From positions 25,020 through 89,019 of the IMG/VR virus record IMGVR_UViG_3300032323_000739: 64,000 bases of DNA. One strand, written 5' to 3'. The translations under genes and the position numbers were made by a program. Positions within the stretch are counted from its first letter, which is position 1. Every line of letters begins with the position of its first letter. The notes under the pieces were generated by a model. It did no database searches and was not told the DNA's origin. It saw nothing but the letters and a program-made list of their open reading frames with translations. Below are positions 24,510 through 33,008 of the stretch, one piece after another. Source of the stretch: a virus.

Positions 24510-25433
24510 ATGAAAATTTTAATGACCGGAACCAGTGGATTTATCGGATCACATCTTAAACCACTGATTGAAAAAAATCATACTTTTTACTCTCTTAAAA
24601 GCGATTTGTTAGATTTTGAAGCAGTAACCAAAGAAGTATTAGATTTTAAACCAGATGTCATAGTACACCTTGGTGCTCGTACAGAAGTTGAAAAAAGTTT
24701 TTATGAGCAAATAACATTTAGTCAAATTAATTATGTTGGTAGCGTCAACTTAATCGAAGCGGCTAGCAAAGTAGAGAATTTTAAAAATTTTGTTTTTGCC
24801 AGTACCATGGAAGTGTATGGCTGGCAACCTATTAGCGACGAAATTAAAGATAACGGTCAACCTTTAAATCATGTTGCGTTTGATGAAAATACCGAACCTC
24901 ACCCTAATGCTCCCTATGCTGTAGCCAAATACGGTGTAGAAAAATATCTTGAATATATGCATCGTAGTTGCGGCTTTCCTTTTAGTGCCATTCGTCAGAC
25001 TAATAGTTATGGTCGTAAAGATAATGATTTCTTTGTTGTAGAACAAATTATTACACAGATGTTAAAAAATCCTAATGAGGTAAATTTTGGTTATGCCGAG
25101 CCTTTTCGCAATTTTATTTTTATTGATGATTTACTTGCCGCTTGGATGACATTAATAGAAGATCCTAACATCGGTAAAACAGGAAAAATTTTTACAGTAG
25201 GACCAGACAATCCTATCAAGATAAAAGATCTAGCCAGCATTATTGCTAAGAAACTAAACTGGAACGGTGCAATTAACTGGAATAAAAAACCTAAGCGTCA
25301 GGGAGAAATTTACTGGTTAAACAGCAACCATAATCTTTTAACTAAACACACTGGGTGGACTCCTAAGGTTAGTTTAAATGACGGCATTGATCGAACTATA
25401 GAAATTTGGAGAAACATTTTACATGTTAAATGA
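24510..25433 (+). CDS. NAD-dependent epimerase/dehydratase (extended SDR)
   Basis: 307 aa. TGTSGFIG (residues 6-13) is the GxxGxxG NAD-binding motif. HLGARTEVEKS is the expected strand after domain II, SST-like residues occur in FASTMEVYG, and Y136-AVA-K140 is the catalytic YxxxK. RQTNSYG and EPFRNFIFIDDL are the substrate-domain landmarks of nucleotide-sugar epimerases/dehydratases. Preceded by AAGGAA. It would act on a nucleotide sugar in the cytoplasm. Overlaps the following gene by 11 bases, so probably one step before or after that oxygenase. Confidence 0.85.
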   Translation: MKILMTGTSGFIGSHLKPLIEKNHTFYSLKSDLLDFEAVTKEVLDFKPDVIVHLGARTEVEKSFYEQITFSQINYVGSVNLIEAASKVENFKNFVFASTMEVYGWQPISDEIKDNGQPLNHVAFDENTEPHPNAPYAVAKYGVEKYLEYMHRSCGFPFSAIRQTNSYGRKDNDFFVVEQIITQMLKNPNEVNFGYAEPFRNFIFIDDLLAAWMTLIEDPNIGKTGKIFTVGPDNPIKIKDLASIIAKKLNWNGAINWNKKPKRQGEIYWLNSNHNLLTKHTGWTPKVSLNDGIDRTIEIWRNILHVK

Positions 25434-26547
25434 ACTGCAAACTCATTGGGACAACAAAGTTGTTAATTACAATTTAGAAAAGTATAACTGGCCTGCGTGG
25501 GCGTTAAGTGTCATACAAGAAGTTGCACCACAAGTAAAAGAACTTGAAACAATGCATGAAGTTCTTACTCCCGTTGAGATTGTGCGGGTAAGTCAGCATG
25601 TGCAAAATTCATGCAGTCGTAAAGATTTTATGGAACGATTTGATGAATTTGCCGCAGGCATAGTTCCACAACGAATTGCTGGTAAACGTTACATGATTCA
25701 ACGTCAAGGCACTCTTCGTGTGGTAATTCCCAATCAAGAAAGCGTAGGACGTAGACTGGCGTTTCATCAAGGTATTTTTGTAGGAAATGGTCGCGGTTGT
25801 CGTACTATCTGGACCCCATTTACAGAAGCCAAAGGTACTAATACTATGTGGATGTTAGACTTAGATATTAGTCGAGAAATTACAAAACGTGTGCTTGCTG
25901 AAAAGTGGAGTCTTGAAAAGTTTGAAGAAGAAAGTCTAAAACATGCCTGGCCTGTTACACTGGAACCCGGCCAAAGCCACTTGTTCTTTCAAGAACATAT
26001 ACATGGCAATAAAAATAACACAGAGGGATATACTCGTGTTAGTATGGACATGCGTATTCTTATTGAAGGCGAAGAGTGGGGTCGTAGACTTCCTGGCGGA
26101 TTTATGCGACTGCCAGGCGACTATGAAGTTGCAGACACAATGGACTATACTGGTAAAAGTTTTATTACCTATGCTGGTTGGAATAGTAAGTTTAGTAAAG
26201 ATATTCCATTACCGATGCAACGTGCAATTATAGAGCCATACTGTCAAAAGAATAAGATTGCTTATACAAGTTACGAGTTTGAAAATGAACACATGGACTG
26301 GCAACCTGGACTAGAATACTACATTAAAGAACGTCCAGACGGTATTGTACTGTGCAGTATGTACTGTCTAACAGACGACGTGCAACGACGTAGCGAATTA
26401 CTGCAACTGGCATTAGATCTAGGTGTAGAACTACACTTTGCCAACGAACTAGTAAGTTTAAAGTCAAAGAAAGATTTAGAAAAAATCGAAACCTATCTAA
26501 ACTTTGCTGTACCTAAAAAAGGTCCGCATGTGTGGGAAGAACAATAA
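25423..26547 (+). CDS. Fusion: 2OG-oxygenase-like domain plus 'sporadic carbohydrate cluster' domain
   Basis: 374 aa. Residues ~1-225 resemble the 2OG-Fe(II) oxygenases of 'sporadic carbohydrate clusters': RLAFHQGIFVGNGRG, IWTPFTEAKGTNTMWMLDL, then HLFFQEHIHGNKNNTEGYTRVSMDMRI (distal His194, Arg205). Residues ~245-360 (FITYAGWNSKFSKDIPLPMQ, DGIVLCSMYCLTDD, LGVELHFANE) resemble the LIC12192-type protein usually encoded separately in those clusters. The expected HxD metal motif reads H115-Q-G, lacking the Asp. An Asp-to-Gly change is characteristic of 2OG-dependent halogenases, but may also be normal for this subfamily or mark lost activity. Family names are from memory of the sequence patterns. 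Confidence 0.65.
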   Translation: MLNELQTHWDNKVVNYNLEKYNWPAWALSVIQEVAPQVKELETMHEVLTPVEIVRVSQHVQNSCSRKDFMERFDEFAAGIVPQRIAGKRYMIQRQGTLRVVIPNQESVGRRLAFHQGIFVGNGRGCRTIWTPFTEAKGTNTMWMLDLDISREITKRVLAEKWSLEKFEEESLKHAWPVTLEPGQSHLFFQEHIHGNKNNTEGYTRVSMDMRILIEGEEWGRRLPGGFMRLPGDYEVADTMDYTGKSFITYAGWNSKFSKDIPLPMQRAIIEPYCQKNKIAYTSYEFENEHMDWQPGLEYYIKERPDGIVLCSMYCLTDDVQRRSELLQLALDLGVELHFANELVSLKSKKDLEKIETYLNFAVPKKGPHVWEEQ

Positions 26548-27053
26548 TGAATAGAGGGCATATTACGCCATTTTGGAGTATGAGTGATATTAAAGCAGTG
26601 TTATTCACTCCACCTGCAAACGTTTACAACGGTTTTAAATTGATGGATTATCAAGAGGATGTTTATAAAAATATTGATATTTCTATCAACATACACAAAA
26701 CTCTTCCAGATTTTATTAGCAAGGAAATTCTTGAACAAGAGTTTAGTTGGCTAAAAGAAAAAATGTATGCTGTACATCGAATGACTCCGGGTACCGGACT
26801 GCCCGAACACTCTGATAGGTATGAATATTATTCTAAAACTAATAACATTGATGACATTAATCAAATAGAGCGGATAATTGTATTTTTAGAAGATAAAAAA
26901 ATAGGTCACGAGTTTGTTTTAGAAAATTACAAATTTGAGGATTGGAAAGCCGGGGACTGGGTAAGTTGGGTCGGTGGAGCGAATCATGCCGCATACAACG
27001 AAGGTGCGGAAGATCGATATACTATGCAGATTACCGGTATTAAAAAAAGTTAG
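26547..27053 (+). CDS. 2OG-Fe(II) oxygenase-like protein
   Basis: 168 aa from the ATG at 26547 (TAATG overlap with the preceding stop; an upstream in-frame GTG at 26532 is less likely). LPEHSDRYEYY supplies the HxD pair, ANHAAYNEG the distal His, and DRYTMQITG the Arg that would bind 2-oxoglutarate. WKAGDWVSWVGGANHA is the strand preceding the distal His in aspartyl/asparaginyl hydroxylase-like folds. It probably hydroxylates a pathway intermediate. The end overlaps the convergent minus-strand gene by 14 bases, leaving no room for a terminator. Confidence 0.65.
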   Translation: MNRGHITPFWSMSDIKAVLFTPPANVYNGFKLMDYQEDVYKNIDISINIHKTLPDFISKEILEQEFSWLKEKMYAVHRMTPGTGLPEHSDRYEYYSKTNNIDDINQIERIIVFLEDKKIGHEFVLENYKFEDWKAGDWVSWVGGANHAAYNEGAEDRYTMQITGIKKS

Positions 27054-28350
27054 AGTTTTTCTTAAGAGATTCTAAATTTTTAAAATTGTGTTCTATAATT
27101 GGTGTCATTTCACTATAGAGTACTTTTAAATCTTCTATTGATTTTGAACTTAGATAGTCAATAACTTTAAATATTTTTATTAATCGCTGTTCGTGATTTT
27201 CTTCTTGGTCATAACTTTCGTCCCAAAAATCACTAAAAGTTTTAAATCCTAGTTTTTTAGCATATTCTAAAGAATAAGGCGGAGCCATTAGTATAAAAGG
27301 TCTAAATGATTTAACTGCATTTAGAGTTTTTTCACTTAACATTCCTGTGGGCTGTGCAAATTTAGTTTCACTGACAACTGCACAAAAACAACTTTGATAT
27401 ACTGATATAGGTAATTCGTTTATGCTAGGACACTCTTGTCTATGAAATACATAATCCATTACTATTGGTCCTTGATTTTGTAACTCCTCGACGCCATTTT
27501 TTATTTTTTTATAAAGTTCTGGGTAGATATTTTGCCAGCGATCGATATCAAACCACAGATTGCTGTTTATTTCTTCAAATGAAACATTGTGTTGCCAAGA
27601 ATATTTTGTTTCTAAATTTTTTATATAACTGATTAATAAATGGCGGTATCCTGTGTATCTCCAGGCACCTGACCAAAATTTGTATTTTATTTTTGAGCAA
27701 TCTGGTATATTAGAATCGGGATTATATGTATAAGTGGTAGTAGAATCAGTACTGTGTTTTAATAATGAGGTTTTAAAAATATCTCGATTTTTAATTTCAA
27801 ACGAATATTTTTCTTTAAAATATTTCTCAACGTTATAGTCAAAGGTATTGACTCTTACCTTTGTTAATCCATTTTTTAACACAAATTTTTTAACACTATC
27901 TAGCTCAAAACAATGTAAATTTTCAATATTTTTTATAGTAGATTCGAAACCATTTATGATATAAACTGAATTTATTATTGGGTTATTATAAGCATCGGTG
28001 TCTTTTAAACTAAACGTATTTTTTTCGCCGATATCAAAAAACAAATTTTCGTAGAAGAAGATGTCCAATCCGTGTTCATTTATATAAGTTACAACATCGT
28101 TAGGTAAAATTAAATTTTCTATTTGAGAAATTTGACCAATGCCTGTATAAACCATAAAAGGCGTTGGATAGTTGTATAGGTAAGTATCTTTGTAGTAGTC
28201 ATCAAAATAATCAAAAAACGAATAATCATTACAAATTTCTTCTTGATTTACAATCTCTCCCGTTTTTAAAATAATAGAAGGCGACTGTATTTTTAAGTCT
28301 TGATATACAACACAAAAATAATAAGGACTTTCAACATCAAAATTTTTCAT
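27040..28350 (-). CDS. Glycosyltransferase-like protein, 440-aa paralog 1
   Basis: 436 aa, one of four paralogs in the window (28347, 49630, 52233). Shared landmarks in order: YFCVVYQDL near the N-terminus, FFDYFDDYY, MVYTGIGQI, FELDSVKKFV, KFWSGAWRYTGYRH, CFCAVVSETKFA, LSEKTLNAVKSFRPFIL, LEYAKKLGFKTFSDFWDESYD and NHEQRLIKI. The SEKT...PFIL block resembles the C-terminal nucleotide-sugar half of GT-B transferases such as fucosyltransferases. That assignment is a reading by eye; the N-terminal half has no match I recognise. No membrane segment. It overlaps the upstream paralog by four bases and the convergent gene by 14. Confidence 0.55.
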   Translation of the reverse strand: MKNFDVESPYYFCVVYQDLKIQSPSIILKTGEIVNQEEICNDYSFFDYFDDYYKDTYLYNYPTPFMVYTGIGQISQIENLILPNDVVTYINEHGLDIFFYENLFFDIGEKNTFSLKDTDAYNNPIINSVYIINGFESTIKNIENLHCFELDSVKKFVLKNGLTKVRVNTFDYNVEKYFKEKYSFEIKNRDIFKTSLLKHSTDSTTTYTYNPDSNIPDCSKIKYKFWSGAWRYTGYRHLLISYIKNLETKYSWQHNVSFEEINSNLWFDIDRWQNIYPELYKKIKNGVEELQNQGPIVMDYVFHRQECPSINELPISVYQSCFCAVVSETKFAQPTGMLSEKTLNAVKSFRPFILMAPPYSLEYAKKLGFKTFSDFWDESYDQEENHEQRLIKIFKVIDYLSSKSIEDLKVLYSEMTPIIEHNFKNLESLKKNSNFF

Positions 28351-29651
28351 AATATAACTGCATTGTTTTTAAACGTAGAAAGATTTTTTAAATTATGTTC
28401 TAAAACTGGTTTAATTTTATCATATAATTCTTTGAGATCCTCGATGCTATAACTATCGATATGGTCAATGAGTTTTAAAATTTTTTCCATGCGGCGTGAG
28501 TGATTAATCTCTGTATCATAACTTTCGTCCCAGACCTCGCCAAAAGTTTTAAAACCCATTAGTTTTAAATATTCTAAAGTGCGTGGAGGAGCAACTAACA
28601 CAAAAGGTCGCATAGCTCTAATTGCGTTTATTGTTTTTTCACTGAACAATCCAGTATCCTGAGTAAACCGAGATTCTGTAACTACTGCACAAAAACATTG
28701 AGCATAAAATTCAATAGGTAATGGATGGGTCCAGTCGGGACTTTTAACACTCGGTTTACTGATTTGTTCAGATGATAAATTTACAATCTCGCCGGGTATA
28801 TCAATGCTAAACGGACCTTTTTGATTTAAATATTTGTTGCCGTTTACTAGTTCATTTTTTTTAAAATCTAACTCAAACCACAATGCTGATAAAAACTCCT
28901 CGGTAGACACGTTATAATTCCAACTAATTAAAGAAGATCGCTGACAAAGATATGCGGCAATTATATTTCTAAATGACGTGTACCTCCAATTTGCAGACCA
29001 AAATTTATACTTGATTTCATCACTGCTAAAATTGGTTCGTATAGGATCAGTATTTTCATTAAACAACGATTGGATAAAAATATCTTTACAAAAAATTTTA
29101 AATTCTTTATATTGATTTGAAAATTTTTCTCTACAATAATAATCGCATGTAAAGACAGAAACATTTGTTAATTTATTTTTAATAACAAACTCTTTAATCG
29201 ATTCAAATTCATAACAGAATAATATTTCACTGTTATCTTTTTCTGAAAAAACTTCTTTAGCAGATTTATTACCTCGATGATAATTGACCGGATCAATGTA
29301 AAATCGGTCATCGGAGTTATTAGTAAATGATAATATTTCGTACAGATATATTTCTAAACCTGTTTGATTAAGTTTTTCAATAACTTTGCTATCTAGTTCT
29401 AACGATTCTAACTGCGGTATATTGCCTATACCTGTGTATATCATGTGTGGCTTTGATATTTTTTCTATAAAGGTACCAGTATATAAATCTTGATAATAAT
29501 CAAAAAAAGTATATTTTTCTGATTGTTGATCGGATCTAAATATCTCTCCGTTTTGAAGAATTAAAATAGGGTCAGAGAACAACTTTTGATACAAAACACA
29601 AAAGTAATGATCGTTTCGAGTATCAAAAGTTTTTCCCGACAATGGTCTCAT
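28347..29651 (-). CDS. Glycosyltransferase-like protein, 440-aa paralog 2
   Basis: 434 aa and collinear with its tandem neighbour at 27040. It has YFCVLYQKLF, FFDYYQDLY, MIYTGIGNI, YEFESIKEFV, KFWSANWRYTSFR, CFCAVVTESRFT, LFSEKTINAIRAMRPFVLVA, LKLMGFKTFGEVWDESYD and NHSRRMEKI. The N-terminal half is the more divergent part of the family while the C-terminal ~130 residues are strongly kept, as expected for a shared donor fold with differing acceptors. ATGA overlap with the amidinotransferase gene upstream. Function as a sugar transferase is inferred. Confidence 0.55.
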   Translation of the reverse strand: MRPLSGKTFDTRNDHYFCVLYQKLFSDPILILQNGEIFRSDQQSEKYTFFDYYQDLYTGTFIEKISKPHMIYTGIGNIPQLESLELDSKVIEKLNQTGLEIYLYEILSFTNNSDDRFYIDPVNYHRGNKSAKEVFSEKDNSEILFCYEFESIKEFVIKNKLTNVSVFTCDYYCREKFSNQYKEFKIFCKDIFIQSLFNENTDPIRTNFSSDEIKYKFWSANWRYTSFRNIIAAYLCQRSSLISWNYNVSTEEFLSALWFELDFKKNELVNGNKYLNQKGPFSIDIPGEIVNLSSEQISKPSVKSPDWTHPLPIEFYAQCFCAVVTESRFTQDTGLFSEKTINAIRAMRPFVLVAPPRTLEYLKLMGFKTFGEVWDESYDTEINHSRRMEKILKLIDHIDSYSIEDLKELYDKIKPVLEHNLKNLSTFKNNAVIL

Positions 29652-30640
29652 TTATGATCCCTAGCAATGTCGAGGGTTACGCAATGAAATCCGCCACCTA
29701 AGGTCCTTTGTTGTCGTCCAGGTAGCATAGCACACTCTATTTTATATTTGGCCAATTCTTTTCTTAGAGGTTCTTGTACATTGGGCAGTGCTACTAGATT
29801 AGGATTAATACTAAACAAATTTACATTCATCCACTTACTAGCATTACAATAACCGGGATAATGACCTACATCGACAGCATCATCGACAAAAATGGCATCC
29901 CAACTTTGTAAAGGTTTAGGCAATTGATCTTTGCTCTTAATTCGACTCCCGTTTAACAGCATTAGTCCTTCTCTTAACAATGCTATAGTACTGTCTATGT
30001 GCATATAACTGTAAACACCTTCAACTAGCCATACTTTTTTTGACGGTCCTACTAATTCTTGTAGATACTCTGCACCTTTCTTATTAGCACTGTTACTGAC
30101 TAGATAATATAAGTTATCGTTATCTTTTAAAACATTTGCCGCATCAAAGCAAGGTTCTATTTCTGTTAGTGCTAAAATGTCTTTGTCTCCTAGACACTTT
30201 TCATTATATAACGCATCGGATTTTTCCGCCGCTGCCTGTATGTAACGTACTCCGTTTTTAGCAAATCTTTGAAAATGTGCGTCCATACTACGCCACTCTC
30301 CTTCTCTCGCTCTTAGGGGTTGTGGAGTTGCTAATATTAAATCGTCGTAGACTATGACATTATCGCGAGGACAATAGTTATAATAGTTTGGTTCAAAATT
30401 AGAATCGGGTCTAAGAACCTCAACACCTTCCCCTTTTAAAAATTTACAAAATTCTTCTAAATCTTCGTTGGCTTCGTCTATAACTTGTTGCGGATATCTA
30501 CCCTGAGGAATTTTACTTTCGTCTGTGTAGTCAGCATAGTTTACGCATCTTAGACTTTTATCTAGAGATGGTATTTTAGCATCGTCGGCAATGCCAACGA
30601 TTACAGTTTTTAAAGGATCCCATTCGTTTTTACTTAACAT
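29648..30640 (-). CDS. Amidinotransferase (glycine/scyllo-inosamine amidinotransferase family)
   Basis: 330 aa. The N-terminus EWDPLKTVIVGIADDA matches the family opening. CPRDNVIVYDDLILA, CFDAANVLK (Asp), YSYMHIDSTIALL (His-Ile-Asp) and, at the C-terminus, LGGGFHCVTLDI place the catalytic Cys at C320. This is the guanidino-transfer family that includes creatine-pathway AGAT and streptomycin StrB. It would move an amidino group from arginine to an amine acceptor. A second, more divergent member is at 38468. Its minus-strand operon also holds a DegT-type aminotransferase that could supply an amine. Family firm, acceptor unknown. Confidence 0.8.
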   Translation of the reverse strand: MLSKNEWDPLKTVIVGIADDAKIPSLDKSLRCVNYADYTDESKIPQGRYPQQVIDEANEDLEEFCKFLKGEGVEVLRPDSNFEPNYYNYCPRDNVIVYDDLILATPQPLRAREGEWRSMDAHFQRFAKNGVRYIQAAAEKSDALYNEKCLGDKDILALTEIEPCFDAANVLKDNDNLYYLVSNSANKKGAEYLQELVGPSKKVWLVEGVYSYMHIDSTIALLREGLMLLNGSRIKSKDQLPKPLQSWDAIFVDDAVDVGHYPGYCNASKWMNVNLFSINPNLVALPNVQEPLRKELAKYKIECAMLPGRQQRTLGGGFHCVTLDIARDHK

Positions 30641-30643
30641 AAT

Positions 30644-31357
30644 TTACTCACTGTGTTTATAAAGTTCAAAATCTTTTTCGTATAATTTAAAAAATTCTTT
30701 TGAATTTTTTACATAATTATCAAATAAAGTTTTACAGAATACACTATAATTTGGTAATTTTTTTTCACTACTATTATAGTGTGGAAGTCTTACATCTATT
30801 CCTAAAAAATTTTGTATTTTTTGTTCAAGGGTATTATCCATTTTAAAAGTTTGAATATTTTTATCTTTACAAGGAATTAAAAAAAGATACTGCGGGGCAG
30901 TGTGTTCTTCAAAAATAAACTTTTTTTGTTTTACTTCTTCTGCTATCTGCTCCAGCGATAATACCATATCTCTAGGTACAGGAATTCCGAACATAGGATT
31001 TTCTTCTGTACATTCAGGACCAATGAATCTATACATATACTCGTTTAAGCCCGCTGACCAGCGAGATAGTGGATCTCTGACTACTGCAAAAATTTTATAA
31101 TCATCCTGTAATTCAAAATTTAAATCGTCTGATATTAATGTAAATCCAGCAGATTTTAAAGCGGCAGTGAGACTTCGACTTGCACACTTATCTATGTGCA
31201 TGAATATAGTCTTTATCTGATGATTTACCATACATCCAGTAAACCCTGGTGCATGAATAAGATCTCGATATTTTTGAAATGTCATGGCAGATGATGCACA
31301 ATAGTTATTGTACAAATCTATAGAATAATCAATGACTGCAGGGGATTGTGTTAACAT
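30644..31357 (-). CDS. Sulfotransferase-like protein
   Basis: 237 aa. TIFMHIDKCASRSLTAAL (residues ~50-66) corresponds to the PAPS 5'-phosphosulfate loop (the HIPKTGTSS-like motif), and IFAVVRDPLSRWSAGLNEYMYR (from residue ~109) to the 3'-phosphate-binding VRDPxxRxxS motif. HTAPQYLFL and a basic C-terminus follow. The gene two upstream (31582) encodes an APS kinase-like protein that could make PAPS, so sulfation of a sugar or other metabolite is plausible. No signal peptide, so a cytoplasmic acceptor is expected. Acceptor unknown. Confidence 0.75.
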   Translation of the reverse strand: MLTQSPAVIDYSIDLYNNYCASSAMTFQKYRDLIHAPGFTGCMVNHQIKTIFMHIDKCASRSLTAALKSAGFTLISDDLNFELQDDYKIFAVVRDPLSRWSAGLNEYMYRFIGPECTEENPMFGIPVPRDMVLSLEQIAEEVKQKKFIFEEHTAPQYLFLIPCKDKNIQTFKMDNTLEQKIQNFLGIDVRLPHYNSSEKKLPNYSVFCKTLFDNYVKNSKEFFKLYEKDFELYKHSE

Positions 31358-31585
31358 TTAATCTTTTTCGGTTACTATAATTGCTACTCGATCGGCGGCC
31401 CATACTAGCCGACCGTAGCAGGCGATGTTCCATTTAGTTTCACCGTGTTCTTGCGTACATTCTGTAAACGTTTCTCCAAAGATTCTAACATCCGACGCAA
31501 AATGCTCTTGGCCGTTTTCAAACACTCGCCACACTAATTTAGAACCGTTGTGTTTGGTATTGAATCGGACGTGATACTTGTTCAT
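31358..31585 (-). CDS. Small conserved phage-type hypothetical protein
   Basis: 75 aa, not recognised. It is beta-rich: YHVRFNTKHNGSKLVWRVFENGQEH, FASDVRIFGETFTECT, ETKWNIACYGRLVWAADRVAIIV. Its length and pattern resemble small proteins seen in T4-like cyanophage genomes next to carbohydrate genes, but I cannot assign a role. It starts in ATGA overlap with the APS kinase-like gene upstream and abuts the sulfotransferase gene with no gap. The tight packing suggests co-translation with both. Confidence 0.65.
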   Translation of the reverse strand: MNKYHVRFNTKHNGSKLVWRVFENGQEHFASDVRIFGETFTECTQEHGETKWNIACYGRLVWAADRVAIIVTEKD

Positions 31586-32418
31586 TTAAGTCCCATCTCT
31601 TTTCTTATCTTAGTGGCACTTATTGAATGTATAGCATCATCAAAAGTTTCTTGTTCAATTCGATAGCCTACATCTCTACCATAGGTAATGTTTACAATGT
31701 TAGGCACAACTTGTATTTCGTATTGTCCCTGATACAGAGGATCTAGATCTCTGCGTATGTAACTTTTGACTTGTTCTATAGCAAACGGGTTTGACCCTTG
31801 CCAACCTTGACAATCACGTATTTGTATCACAACTTGCCCTGTTTTGGCAATGGCACGTTCAAATAACGCACGATGTCCAGCATGCCACGGCTGCCATCGT
31901 CCTAACATTTGTACTGTTTCTTTTTGCCAGTCGAACGTAGGTCTACGACGATTGCTAAGGATATGTTCTCCGATAAATTCAGACCACTTCTCTGCATTCT
32001 GTTCTGTAATGCGGAAGTCGTAGACATCTGGTGCTACAAACATTTTATTTGTATCTTCATATCGACCAGCATCTATAGTGTCTACCCAGATAGTCCAGTC
32101 TGCTTTAAAATTATGTCGCATTTCGGGCAAAGGTGCTACAAAATCAACAATGACAAAATCTGCAGAACTTCGATCTGCTAATTCCCTCATTCTATGACTT
32201 TGACGTATACGTCCTTCTTGACTAAAGTCCCAGTCATTATACTTCTTGCGGACATCATCGGCATTAAACCATTCTACAGTAGCGTAACTCTGGTGAGCCA
32301 TTTCTCGATCACTGTGAAACATACCGCTATGGTTTTCTAACCATTTTTTTAATTCTTGAGCAAGCATGGTTTTGCCTGCGCCGGGTAACCCCATTATTAA
32401 TATACGCTTTGCTGTCAT
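31582..32418 (-). CDS. APS kinase-like domain fused to HxGH nucleotidyltransferase domain
   Basis: 278 aa. Residues 1-155: Walker A GLPGAGKT (10-17), WFNADDVRKKYNDWDFSQEGR and FVIVDFVAP, the layout of adenylylsulfate kinases (CysC), although DGDxxR reads NADDVR. Residues 170-278: LGRWQPWHAGHRALF is an HxGH-type cytidylyl/adenylyltransferase motif, with NITYGRDVGYRIEQ and ISATKIRKEM at the C-terminus. The first half would phosphorylate APS to PAPS for the sulfotransferase two genes downstream. The second half may transfer a nucleotide, conceivably forming APS, though it resembles NMN or glycerol-phosphate nucleotidyltransferases more than ATP sulfurylase. Roles are inferred. Confidence 0.7.
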   Translation of the reverse strand: MTAKRILIMGLPGAGKTMLAQELKKWLENHSGMFHSDREMAHQSYATVEWFNADDVRKKYNDWDFSQEGRIRQSHRMRELADRSSADFVIVDFVAPLPEMRHNFKADWTIWVDTIDAGRYEDTNKMFVAPDVYDFRITEQNAEKWSEFIGEHILSNRRRPTFDWQKETVQMLGRWQPWHAGHRALFERAIAKTGQVVIQIRDCQGWQGSNPFAIEQVKSYIRRDLDPLYQGQYEIQVVPNIVNITYGRDVGYRIEQETFDDAIHSISATKIRKEMGLK

Positions 32419-33008
32419 TGAAACACCTTTTGTAAACTTATGTCTGGATAATCTTTATAACTCCATTTCTGCGGAGGCATATCCTTTACTTCTTTAAACT
32501 TTTTAAGACCTAGTTCTGCAGTTTCAGGAGTCATATAATAATGATAACCTAACTGTTCTATAATTTGTTCTGGCCACGGTCTTTCTCCAAATCTTCCATC
32601 GTAACTCATTTCTTTTAATTTTTTAAAGTCAGATAAATTGTCTAACAGAATCATTCCGCCTCTGCCAAGTTTAAGATGTTTTTTAAATTGAAAACTTAAA
32701 CACATTAAAGTACCTGGAATGTAACTGCCTTGCTTCCATAGCACTGCGGCGTCAATTATATTACTGTTGCCGATGTAATAATAATCTTGCCAGTCTTCGT
32801 TTCTAAATTTCCACTCTAAACCTAATTTCATAAAAGTCATTGGTATAGAAAGATACGTTTGCCTTGGGCAACTAACCTGATTTGTTTCAGTTAATCTTAA
32901 ACTTAGTTCTACTGCATGTGTACAGCAGTCAACACTGACAGCATATTTGCTGCCAAAAAAGTCAGCAATAGTATTTTCAAATTCTGATATAGTATTCCAG
33001 TCAGCCAT
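32415..33008 (-). CDS. Half-length DegT/DnrJ/EryC1/StrS-type aminotransferase
   Basis: 197 aa from the ATG ending at 33008 (TAATG overlap with the upstream stop); an in-frame start 39 bases earlier is less likely. FENTIADFFGSKYAVSVDCCTHAVELSL is the N-terminal PLP-phosphate region of the family. SFQFKKHLKLGRGGMILLD holds the candidate Schiff-base Lys (K109/K110), and MSYDGRFG follows. Full-length sugar aminotransferases are ~370 aa and contain a C-terminal domain that is missing here. Compact versions of this kind occur in phages, so it need not be a broken gene. It would aminate a keto-sugar or ketocyclitol if active. Confidence 0.7.
   Translation of the reverse strand: MADWNTISEFENTIADFFGSKYAVSVDCCTHAVELSLRLTETNQVSCPRQTYLSIPMTFMKLGLEWKFRNEDWQDYYYIGNSNIIDAAVLWKQGSYIPGTLMCLSFQFKKHLKLGRGGMILLDNLSDFKKLKEMSYDGRFGERPWPEQIIEQLGYHYYMTPETAELGLKKFKEVKDMPPQKWSYKDYPDISLQKVFQ

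Noticed and set aside
32415-33008. Frameshifted pseudogene of a full-length DegT aminotransferase
   Set aside because: No continuation of the family is visible in other frames downstream, where the APS kinase-like gene begins in an overlapping ATGA; a compact form is more likely.
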